Assembly (NCBI RefSeq): GCF_003996985.1
Contig: NZ_RJJX01000019.1
Span: 1-64,000, forward strand
Direction: 5' to 3'
Origin: Ancylomarina longa
GTDB taxonomy: Bacteria; Bacteroidota; Bacteroidia; Bacteroidales; Marinifilaceae
Length of the DNA: 64,000 nucleotides
Positions 40,401 through 46,124 of the stretch are shown piece by piece. Each line of letters opens with the position of its first letter. The first letter of the stretch is position 1. Under the pieces are notes generated by a model. It did no database searches and was not told the origin of the DNA. It worked only from the letters and a program-made list of their open reading frames with translations. The translations under genes were made by a program, and so were the position numbers.

Positions 40401-40927
40401 CCCTGATTAAAGTAAATATCATGATCGAACAGATTTAAGGGACTCGTAATTCTCCAACCTCCATTATTTTCAAAATAGAAATCTCCATTAAAAACATTTC
40501 CTCCAAAATCTATTATATTTCCCAATGTATTTGCACGAAAATACAATGGGCGATCCAAATCAATAATCATTTTATCATTGAAAGTAACTCCCCCATAAAT
40601 AACCAAATAGTGATCGGAAATGTCATCGGTTTTTAAAGTTGGCATATTTTTAACATCACCCCAGTACATGTTAGCGCATCTGGCAACGTTAGTTATCACC
40701 ACATTTGCATTAGGGGACGGAAATGAATATTGGTCGAAAAAGACGTTATCATCCTTGTCCGGTAATTGTGCGTCAGGGTTCACTTTACCGCCCGGTTGAT
40801 CGCTCCAATGTTGAATATCATTGAAGTTACCGGAACCGCCAATCCAGTAAAAATCACGCGCCTGAGTGATTATGAATATAAATTGAAATAATATTAGTAG
40901 TAGTAAACGTGCTCCATATCTTTTCAT
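31436..40927 (-). CDS. Giant SprB-like cell-surface protein with type IX (type B) sorting tail
   Basis: A 3163-residue secreted protein. After the signal peptide (to about residue 23) come five large modules of about 350-375 residues, each opening with a WxG-x-G/D-x-W-x-x-x-x-x-W-S/N motif (YWIGGSGNFNDIQHWS near 25, TWTGAEDNNWGNPNNWN near 382, KWTGAKDDDWFTADNWS near 730, FWVGGTGNWDDPNHWS near 1092, YWVGKGADDNWGNHENWS near 1468) and continuing as strand-rich, probably beta-helical sequence. From about 1930 to 3060 I count fourteen SprB repeats (V-x-C-x-G-x-x-x-G-x-I, GG-x-x-x-Y-x-x-x-W, GxYxxxVTD). The end is a CHU_C-type gliding-motility domain (IPKAFTPNNDGYNDYWDI, IYDRWGKAVFK), the type B signal for type IX export. 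It is probably an adhesin for surface motility or attachment, paired with the following PorP/SprF gene. Confidence 0.93.
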   Translation of the reverse strand: MKRYGARLLLLILFQFIFIITQARDFYWIGGSGNFNDIQHWSDQPGGKVNPDAQLPDKDDNVFFDQYSFPSPNANVVITNVARCANMYWGDVKNMPTLKTDDISDHYLVIYGGVTFNDKMIIDLDRPLYFRANTLGNIIDFGGNVFNGDFYFENNGGWRITSPLNLFDHDIYFNQGTLSIEANVSCGRILSENAVSRELYLNSSEITLQESGASVLYIQTENLNLYPGDSKIIISSNDSKIETFGTKRIEFYDVEFSGTSGTIETNAALASFNTVIFVQDGNLKGENDFQGLHFSEGHNYFIFSGGVQNVHGLFEAKGQCFAYINISGESMGGTIAADAVDLDYLKVQNIKADGAAIDFTANNSYDLGGNINWNFIPPAADDYTWTGAEDNNWGNPNNWNPNCVPSRINNVIIPGTSTVVIDVEAECKDLTISDNSSLSGSENLNIFGSLKAGDATWNLTGTTSFLGDASNTILINSTLPGSVIVDGNGTWTLSANCSIDNILELVSGNLISGGFDLSTGQFVSNSDFNRTLNINGSDVTITDGVSKAWDVEGSRFILLFANAKILFTTSGAELYTNVSDGVDYGSVQFNPIDSQVFLTNEGSSDPTFVDLTFNGNAKVIGNHQYEKLSFNQGKEYLFQAGSEQKILNKDGLNAMGTCSKYISFKGDGGIAYFDCDETSDFIQRVRIEDVSVKGGLIDNGNELVASQSIGVSGFTGWTFPNDLIGTVVKWTGAKDDDWFTADNWSTGCIPTRVDTVIFDEVNVINSKSVNISQKGKVAECKNMSWSNAALMEFSGDQPILIFGSLDLSGLTADHYYFSGDISFKSELAETVNTGLVKLQGDLNFEGNEQEDGTWKALSWTLKSDLNTDGSVFLRYGSLITENHDVKANTLFSNYAADHIRSLDLGTSTVQLEKMEISAEAFTLNAGASTIEFSNGGNLIISAGTESLIFNDVSFKDADGSAYLDVTADNVSFNDMVFQGNTFFRKPNNSKISFTANSIQMAVGKTYVFESGQTFILGNIIANGACEGTIDITGSRSDAAIFQAKGGVSNITVNSVNLLNINAEPTGVFVAKSSIDLGNTTGWDFQDESAGTDLFWVGGTGNWDDPNHWSTSSGDNPDGCVPTAKDNVFFDDGSFTDTEQTVFTGASDIRCKTMDWTGSEPARPNFEMGATDISGVYIYGSLIFNSEVSIDLSPMVNFYFRGTGNYQINTFGYIFPNIVEFDGKDGVWNLLDDVQIEGDCFIRYGKLITDGNNLECKSITSKGDNPRSLDIENSNVFINGKEDKSGRSVYFNLSNVYGDQVFELLSDNSTIKFTVDAELVILRSNISSISFNSLVFEKNGVLSGGSQSGTPPYYSSVKFGGNGEIIGRNQFGTLELARGFEYKLEEGRSYDMDYLLAEGSCFAPIYLHSDSDGDQTTVVAANNVTGQFLQLKDIKGDTSKGANYTATNSFDLGNVDGWITDGAIAPIALYWVGKGADDNWGNHENWSRSEDGSEEGCVPTLNDDVYFTQYSFLGSKLVEITADAQCHNIIWNDDIDPAANFKVNAKLQIGGSMDLSDNMSIDMQGKFEFIGDGKLDTKTVDFAAKTMNGDVVFQGAGQTWNWVSELITSGDLYIENGAVSTQGHDFTIGRFSSLSLDDFDAVRKFDMSGSLVTVTSDAITGWNMKMNTAGGLDFTATDSKITFPNGGGIFCATDTDVTFGFVDFYNNGVININGNGQGFFGSTRFLQKGEIFGDNTFTNLEFTLGYENNTIQGGKTITVINDLKMEGVRCSYIFLKSDTPGLIARIYKPAGTFKHIYNASFTDIQGSTGSGVDHPVHYKCEKINSSGFVEVTDPSGEDNPPSFEESFDQPREEWCSNVAVLDHVKRFPINSATTFQWYFSPDGTAGTYAELSGETNAVIEVSESGFYKVEVNYGLDNVAADGTVCQIVSVIEVSLRTISTVSLEITANNVKCFGQGDGRIVAGIANIQYPDYSFIWKDEAGSDVVSSTNTSTWESTALHLAPGKYSINVTDSKGCEFDTIVNVFDAYKLQIDDIATKDLTCYTVPTGEINIDASGGTGNLSYYLNDNLQTASNITGLFSGDYTVYVADENDCKTNEEAVLLNSNPKMEVNLNPKDLLCYQDNNGEFTPIVSGGVPDYQYAWTGPNGFTSSDINISGLPGGDYQLKLTDAANCLADTTHKLIEPEELTTNELVVEPTNCNGENSGEIFVEAKQGTPDYKYFLDDVESTDGIFSDLAPKNYTVKITDANNCVFNKEVEVTQPGKMGFLVDDIVFPTCEKTNDGIIRVSPYGGNSGYSFSWSGPDDYRSYSQNIENIQSGKYSLLITDKKNCSAVDTVALDLGLPLQLGLVVEQNVSVNGGNDGMLSIETIDGTAPYTFTVTGPGFTKNSPDNFDDHTYLIDNLVGGVYKVVATDASGCTTVEKSIIIEEPNALYAYIDQVKPVGCVGSSDGELKAITSDASGTYTYSWNGPSGYTGTGQTVSGLASGTYTVTVSGAGKTATASYDLMPADPILVSVTNYKDVTCSQAANGEIEISVDAGNADYQIEWTNGAGFLSSAKHILDLAPGTYFYKVITTPGCSVSGNQLISEPSELVLTVNPTDITDVGKRDGTVSASVTGGTKPYTIMVAGPNGYSYADVGNTSGNISINGLEMGIYEVSAIDANGCRIEESKKIHEPQKLLLYVNSSKNVTCPGGTDGEISIGVEGYSAPENVTYSWAGPHYFKSTDKDISDLSAGKYTLTIYDSAGDPGYEEQSIIVMVSEPEPLEVEYWKKDISCPGLTDGYINIHPKGGTPGYACLWTGSVASNTDEDQQNLAKGSYSVVITDQNSCVSKPVTIDIVEPQALTASVSDFKDPTCYGFENGWIHLDIANGTQPYSVNWDNYGSVTQNIEELEKGTYHYIVTDGNGCDYSGEKILNEPDSLIAQVNDATDVLCYGDGSGRALVDIQGGTPDYSVTWSDGQDSPEATDLKLGKYDVTVIDAQGCKDTSSVEIFEPEPLAMQVEVIRPTTYDSKDGSINVNITGGVLDYNIDWTDQDLNPYEGDKIDDLERGTYNLAITDKNNCPLDSTIVLEYLFERRIRIPKAFTPNNDGYNDYWDIDRIEFVQNLKIVIYDRWGKAVFKFSGTGNEYKGAPWRGADGNMKLPIGSYYYAVEVDEEKPMLGTVTILR

Positions 40928-41221
40928 AACGATTCGTTTTCTAAAGCTTTTAATTCTTTAATGCATCGATATATCATTAATTTCCATCAATAAAGAATCA
41001 TTTAGTTTTGACGAAAGAAAAATAAATAAGTTTCAAATTTCGCAATAAATTTCAACATACTGATAATTAATACCGTTTAATTTTAAGTAAACCCTAAAAA
41101 TTGTACTCAATTTTATGAATATTCTTTTGGCTGATAATAATTAAACTCCACTAAAATTAAAACGTAAAAAACCCGATATACATTTTTGTAATCGGGATTT
41201 ATACCTTAGATCTTATGAATG
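40928..41221. other. Intergenic region, no gene seen
   Basis: Holds the promoter of the giant surface protein gene on the minus strand, but no clean TAnnTTTG element was found (closest is GAAATTTG). The far end contains the terminator of the next gene at 41163-41196. Confidence 0.4.
41163..41196 (-). terminator. Intrinsic terminator at the end of the efflux operon region
   Basis: Stem cccgat/atcggg (41172-41177 with 41191-41196), extended by tac/gta pairing inside, then a T-run on the minus strand. It lies 26 bp past the stop of the 41222 gene. Confidence 0.8.
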
Positions 41222-42475
41222 TTACTCAAAATCTATTCGCTTTATTTCGTTCCATTGAAGAAAAGAATATTCATTTATTCCGGTAAACACAAGTATCCCT
41301 GCATTTTGTTCAGAAACATCAGCTTGATCACCTAAATATAACTTCTGACCTGTTTTTAATTCTACCATACAATAATTAAATGCCTTTGGTTCGATGATTT
41401 TAATATTTCTGAATGGAAGGAAGAACTCTATTTTATCGTTGTACCCATTCAAAATTTCCGAATCCATAGCTTCATCCAAATCATAAACGATAATGCCTTT
41501 ATAAATTCTTCCTGCATTAGAGTAAACTGTACCATATAAGCGCTGTGAGTTTGGAAACTGATCCATGCAACCTGCAATTTTTTCAGGTAAAGGCATTAGT
41601 TTTAATGACAGAAAATGCTCCCATGAAAAATCTACACGTCCTACGCCAGGAATATCAACAATAACGCCTCTGTTATTATTATTCACATCATTCTTTCCAA
41701 TCAAATCAAGTTCTCTTCCCGATTTAAGCATTACTCTACATCCTTCCTTTAATTTTTGAATCGATAGAATATTACTAAATGCAATAGAAACTTCACCATC
41801 CACACTTCTGCCATCGAGAAAATCGGTTTGCAATCGTTCATCATGATCCCATTGAATAAATCCAACAAATTCCCCTTTTGTGCTTATCAGTTTACCATAT
41901 ATTGGATTCCCAAAATATTGACAATTATTATCTGAGCAGGTAAAAAAATTTATTACATTTATTCTTTCCCAATCTATTTTTAGGAGTCCCAACTCCTTAT
42001 CAAGGATCCAAATTTGTGTTCCTAAATCATTTGATCCTCCTTTTAACTGAATGAATTTGCCCGTCTTCAACTCTAAATCTACCGATTCTCTACCCGTTAC
42101 AGTTATGGATTTTATATCACCAAACCGACATTGAAATTTTCGGCTATACTTTGTTTGCCAATCGTTATCATTAGATTCCCTCACAAATTTAAATCCTGCC
42201 CAATAATTCTTTCTTGATTTCACTCTTGTTTTCTGGTGTTCCAAGGGATCTAAATATTTAAGATAGGCATTAGATTCCTTTCTTGAATTAAAAAAATCAG
42301 TTTGAAAGACCTCCTCATTATTCCAACGAATTGCACCAGTATATACAACACTATCTACTGTCGTTATCGATCCATACAAATCGCAACTATAGTTTTGAGC
42401 ATTTAATTCAAAAGAATTGCACAACAACTTGAGAAATAGAAAAAAGAACAATAGAATTTTAATTAAATATCCCAT
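41222..42475 (-). CDS. Exported three-module protein, function unknown
   Basis: A 417-residue protein with an N-terminal hydrophobic signal segment (ending near FELNAQ). The remainder is three divergent copies of a module of about 110-130 residues. Each has LYGxI/V, an (I/V)xW or VYD strand, a D/E-E-x-x-x-(T/S)-(D/E)-x-(F/L) segment (EEVFQTDFF, DERLQTDFLDGR, DEAMDSEILNGY), a central LKxGxxLxL strand (LELKTGKFIQL, VMLKSGRELDLIG, VELKTGQKLYLGD) and a closing W-x-x-I/F strand. The modules look like small beta-barrels. I do not recognise the family. The ATG at 42475 is preferred over 42505 because the signal segment begins there. It follows the efflux operon by 79 bp on the same strand with no terminator between, so it may be its last gene. 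Confidence 0.75.
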   Translation of the reverse strand: MGYLIKILLFFFLFLKLLCNSFELNAQNYSCDLYGSITTVDSVVYTGAIRWNNEEVFQTDFFNSRKESNAYLKYLDPLEHQKTRVKSRKNYWAGFKFVRESNDNDWQTKYSRKFQCRFGDIKSITVTGRESVDLELKTGKFIQLKGGSNDLGTQIWILDKELGLLKIDWERINVINFFTCSDNNCQYFGNPIYGKLISTKGEFVGFIQWDHDERLQTDFLDGRSVDGEVSIAFSNILSIQKLKEGCRVMLKSGRELDLIGKNDVNNNNRGVIVDIPGVGRVDFSWEHFLSLKLMPLPEKIAGCMDQFPNSQRLYGTVYSNAGRIYKGIIVYDLDEAMDSEILNGYNDKIEFFLPFRNIKIIEPKAFNYCMVELKTGQKLYLGDQADVSEQNAGILVFTGINEYSFLQWNEIKRIDFE

Positions 42476-42554
42476 ATTTTCTGTTATTAATTGCCATTTC
42501 GACAATTGTAGGACGATCGTAAGTTTAGAAAGTTACAGAAAAGTGAGCTAAAAA

Positions 42555-42863
42555 CTAAAAGTTCTTCTTACGATATAATACTTGAATTACCTCCGCAGTT
42601 TCCGGGGGAGTAAATATTTGAATTACCTCCCAATTCTTATCGTAAGAAGCAATTGCAGATTTCAACTTATCAATTCGACCTAATTTTTTAGATAAATCAT
42701 CTTCTAAATATTCACTTAATTCAAGAACTTCCCAATCAAAAGATTCCAACCGATAAAAAACAGATGCCTTACTTTCACCACCAATTTTAATCTCAATTTC
42801 CGTAATTTGACTCTCCTTAGAAAATGGAATAGAAATACAAATCTCTCTCATAATATCATACAT
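42555..42863 (-). CDS. Small unknown protein at the end of the ABC transporter genes
   Basis: About 102 residues from the ATG at 42863, which lies 19 bp past the stop of the second permease. A longer reading from 42959 would overlap the permease by 77 bp and is less likely. The product is cytoplasmic-looking, mixed charge, with no signal peptide or motif that I recognise; it ends FTPPETAEVIQVLYRKKNF. Position suggests translation with the transporter genes. It is shorter than typical regulators and contains no helix-turn-helix that I can see. Confidence 0.6.
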   Translation of the reverse strand: MYDIMREICISIPFSKESQITEIEIKIGGESKASVFYRLESFDWEVLELSEYLEDDLSKKLGRIDKLKSAIASYDKNWEVIQIFTPPETAEVIQVLYRKKNF

Positions 42864-42882
42864 TAAAGGATCACAAATATTA

Positions 42883-45315
42883 TCATTCGTATGTAAGTGC
42901 TTTAGCAGGATCCGAGGAGGCAGCTCTGTATGAATGCCAGGAAACTGTGCACAAACCAATTATCACAGAACTTAGTATAGTAACCACAAATACCCACAAA
43001 CCGATATTTATCCGATAAGAAAAATCGCACAACCATGATTGTAATGCCCAATATGACAAAGGAATGGCTACTATATTAGCTATGATTATTAACTGAAGGA
43101 ACTCTCTGGTTAATAAATAAACCAAACGACCGGAAGAGGCACCTAAAACTTTTCTTACTCCAATTTCTTTGGTGCACTGTTCTGTCATAAATGACGCCAA
43201 ACCGAATAATCCTAGCGAAGCAATAAGGATACTAATAATAGAAAAAATGGAAAAAATCCAAAGAAGCCGTTCCTCTGATTGATAATTCTCCTTCATCCTG
43301 TCCTCTAAAAAGAAATAGGAAAAAGACATATTGGGACTAAATTTATCCCACACCTTCTTTATATAGGTTATAGTTTCAGAACGATTATTTGGATTAATCT
43401 TAATATGCAAGATCCTTCTTGTTCGAGGATCTTCACTAACCAATAAATTAATAGGTTCGATTTTATTCTCTAATGTTTGGTAATTAAAATCACTAACAAC
43501 TCCAATAACATTTCCAGGCCTTACATCACCATCACTTCCTTCAATTTTCACTCCAAATTGCATCTTTTTACCTATAGAATTTTCATTCCAATTAAATTTA
43601 CGCGCTGCCGCTTGATTAATTATAAAAGCGCTACTGGTATCTGAAGCAAACTTCCGACTAAAATTACGTCCCTGAATTACCTTCATCTCCATCAGGTCGA
43701 TATAATCAAAATCTACGATATTAAAATTAAGTGCATACTGTTCCATCCCTTGTGTCCCTTCAAACAAATGAACTGTTTTAGATCCTCCAAATCCGATTAA
43801 TCCACTCGATGTTGCAACGGCTGTAATATTGGGATTCTTTTTAAGCTCCTGTTTTAACGGTTCAATTCTTGCCCTTAAAACAGAATCTCTAACTACGGCA
43901 ACTAGAATATCTTTCTGGTTAAATCCAACATCTTTATTGTTCATATATACAAATTGAGATGCAACAATTATAGTTCCGCTAATCATGATGGCAGAAATCG
44001 CATATTGTGAAATCACTAATAATTTTCTAAGCAAACCACTTGATTTCCCTTTATAAAATGTCCCCTTTAAAATTACAGATGGATGAAATGAAGATAAGTA
44101 GAAGGCAGGATAAATTCCAGAAATCAATCCTAATAAAATGGTAATCCCCACGCTATAAAGTAATAATTCCGGTGTTTTTGAAAAACTGAGCACCATATTC
44201 TTATTCACCAGAGAATTGAATAATGGCAGAATTAACTCCACGATAATGAGGGCGATTCCAAATGCAAATACAGTGATCGAAACACTCTCGGCTAAGAATT
44301 GTCGAATTAAATTTTCCCGATAAGCTCCTACAACTTTTCTTATTCCTACTTCTTTTGCTATTTTTGTAGATCTGGCGGTTGCCATATTCATGTAATTAAT
44401 GCTAGCTATAGACAGGATGAATATGACTATAATGAACAATATATAAATATACTTTACATTGCCTGTTGGAGCATCCCATTGTAAATCAGAATGCAAATGA
44501 ATATCAGCTAAATTTTGTATTATCAAATGATAAGACACTCCAAGCTGATCTCCTAAGGTCTTCATATATTTATTGTAGTACATTGGAAACTTTTCCAGTA
44601 ATACCTTACTATTAGCATGTTTTTTTAGTAGTAAAAAAGTATAATTACTAAAACTCCAAAATGAAATTGGTTTCGTACTATTAAATTCCTCCGTCCCCCT
44701 TATTTTTTCGAGGGTTTTCATAGAATAAAATGCATTGTATCGAAAATGGCTGTTACTTGGTAAATCCCTCATCACACCAGTGACCTTATAGGACTTATTT
44801 TCACCCACAAGTAATATTTTACCAATCGGATCCATCTGTCCGAAATATTTTTTTGCCAAGGTCTCGCTTAATACGATTTCATTCGGTTCTGTTAATGCCT
44901 TATCGGGATTCCCTTTTATCAAATCAAAACTAAAAACCTTAAATACAGAAGAATCAACATAAGCTATTCTTTCCTCATAAAAAATCTTGTCTCCATATTT
45001 GAATTGCTGACGCCCAGAACCCAAGAACCGTACAAATTCCTCTACTTCAGGAAACTCTTCTTTAAAAGTAGGGCCAAAGGGTAAAGCAGAGGTTGCCACC
45101 CGATCCCGCTTTCCATTTAATGTGAAATCCGACCCCAGGCGAATAATTCTTTCGTAATTGACATTATACTTATCGTAGGATAATTCATCCTGAATAAATA
45201 GCAGAATTAATATGGTGCAAACCAATCCAATAGTTAATCCTATAATATTAAGTGCTGTATAAAATTTATTACGACCAAAAGTCCTTAATATATTGATGAA
45301 AAAATTTCTATACAT
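42883..45315 (-). CDS. FtsX/MacB-type ABC transporter permease (second copy)
   Basis: An 810-residue inner-membrane protein with the Bacteroidota double-permease layout: an N-terminal helix near residues 20-42, a large periplasmic MacB-like domain (about 45-280), three helices (about 285-425, with SINYMNMATARSTKIAKEVGIRKVVGA), a second helix and periplasmic domain, and three C-terminal helices (SLGLFGLASFMTEQCTKEIGVRKVLGA to the end). The repeated EVGIRKVxGA coupling segments contact the ATPase. It is clearly related to the 783-residue permease two genes upstream and probably forms a heterodimer or an alternative complex with the same ATPase. Confidence 0.9.
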   Translation of the reverse strand: MYRNFFINILRTFGRNKFYTALNIIGLTIGLVCTILILLFIQDELSYDKYNVNYERIIRLGSDFTLNGKRDRVATSALPFGPTFKEEFPEVEEFVRFLGSGRQQFKYGDKIFYEERIAYVDSSVFKVFSFDLIKGNPDKALTEPNEIVLSETLAKKYFGQMDPIGKILLVGENKSYKVTGVMRDLPSNSHFRYNAFYSMKTLEKIRGTEEFNSTKPISFWSFSNYTFLLLKKHANSKVLLEKFPMYYNKYMKTLGDQLGVSYHLIIQNLADIHLHSDLQWDAPTGNVKYIYILFIIVIFILSIASINYMNMATARSTKIAKEVGIRKVVGAYRENLIRQFLAESVSITVFAFGIALIIVELILPLFNSLVNKNMVLSFSKTPELLLYSVGITILLGLISGIYPAFYLSSFHPSVILKGTFYKGKSSGLLRKLLVISQYAISAIMISGTIIVASQFVYMNNKDVGFNQKDILVAVVRDSVLRARIEPLKQELKKNPNITAVATSSGLIGFGGSKTVHLFEGTQGMEQYALNFNIVDFDYIDLMEMKVIQGRNFSRKFASDTSSAFIINQAAARKFNWNENSIGKKMQFGVKIEGSDGDVRPGNVIGVVSDFNYQTLENKIEPINLLVSEDPRTRRILHIKINPNNRSETITYIKKVWDKFSPNMSFSYFFLEDRMKENYQSEERLLWIFSIFSIISILIASLGLFGLASFMTEQCTKEIGVRKVLGASSGRLVYLLTREFLQLIIIANIVAIPLSYWALQSWLCDFSYRINIGLWVFVVTILSSVIIGLCTVSWHSYRAASSDPAKALTYE

Positions 45316-45422
45316 TTGCCATTTAATTAAGAAATAAAAATTCTAGATGGGAAGATTGAGAGTCTCCTAATTTGAACGATTTAAACTTATCTATTTATTC
45401 ATCAGGATTTAAATCCTATCAA

Positions 45423-46106
45423 TTATAATTTCTGACGCATATTCTCGGTTACAACATGACCGTCAAAAAGCTGAATAATCCGATGACTTCTATCCGCATC
45501 TGACGGAGAATGTGTTACCATTACAATAGTGGTTCCCTCCTCATTGAGTTGTGACAATAGATTCATTACTTCCTCTCCATTTCCAGAATCTAAATTACCC
45601 GTAGGCTCATCGGCTAATATTAAATTCGGTTTGGAGATAACCGCTCTTGCTATAGCTACACGCTGTTGTTGTCCGCCCGATAGTTGCTGAGGAAAATGCT
45701 TGGCACGATGGGCAATATTCATTCTTTCCAAAGCTTCATTCACTCTCTTCTTTCTTTCCGAGCTTGAAACTTTTAAATAAAGCAAAGGCAATTCAACATT
45801 CTCAAAAACAGTCAATTCATCAATTAAGTTGAAGCTCTGAAAAACAAACCCAATATTTTCCTTACGTAAATTGGTTCTTTGTCTTTCGGTATATTTCTCT
45901 ACCTGATATCCATTAAAATGTAATTCGCCTTGGCTAGGATTATCCAATAAACCTATAATATTTAACAATGTAGATTTTCCACAACCTGATGGTCCCATTA
46001 TAGCAACAAACTCACCATTATTTATTTCCAAATTAACATTATTCAAAGCTGTAGTTTCAACCTCATCAGTTCTGAAAACTTTAACTAAATTATTTGTCTT
46101 AATCAT
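45423..46106 (-). CDS. ABC transporter ATP-binding protein, MacB/LolD class
   Basis: A 227-residue ATPase with the Walker A motif GPSGCGKST (38-46), Q loop in FVFQSFNLIDELTVFENVELPL (typical of the MacB/LolD/FtsE group), signature LSGGQQQRVAIARA, Walker B LILADEPTGNLDSG and the switch His in VMVTHSPSDADRS. It powers the two FtsX-type permeases encoded on either side. It starts 18 bp after the first permease and is followed by a 107-bp gap before the second. The cargo is not known; this class moves lipoproteins, peptides, toxins or drugs across the periplasm by conformational change rather than through the membrane. Confidence 0.94.
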   Translation of the reverse strand: MIKTNNLVKVFRTDEVETTALNNVNLEINNGEFVAIMGPSGCGKSTLLNIIGLLDNPSQGELHFNGYQVEKYTERQRTNLRKENIGFVFQSFNLIDELTVFENVELPLLYLKVSSSERKKRVNEALERMNIAHRAKHFPQQLSGGQQQRVAIARAVISKPNLILADEPTGNLDSGNGEEVMNLLSQLNEEGTTIVMVTHSPSDADRSHRIIQLFDGHVVTENMRQKL

Positions 46107-46124
46107 AGCCTTATATTTTTATTA

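Noticed and set aside
42864-42959. Longer start of the small protein inside the permease gene
   Set aside because: It would need a 77-bp overlap with conserved permease coding sequence; an ATG lies right after the permease stop.
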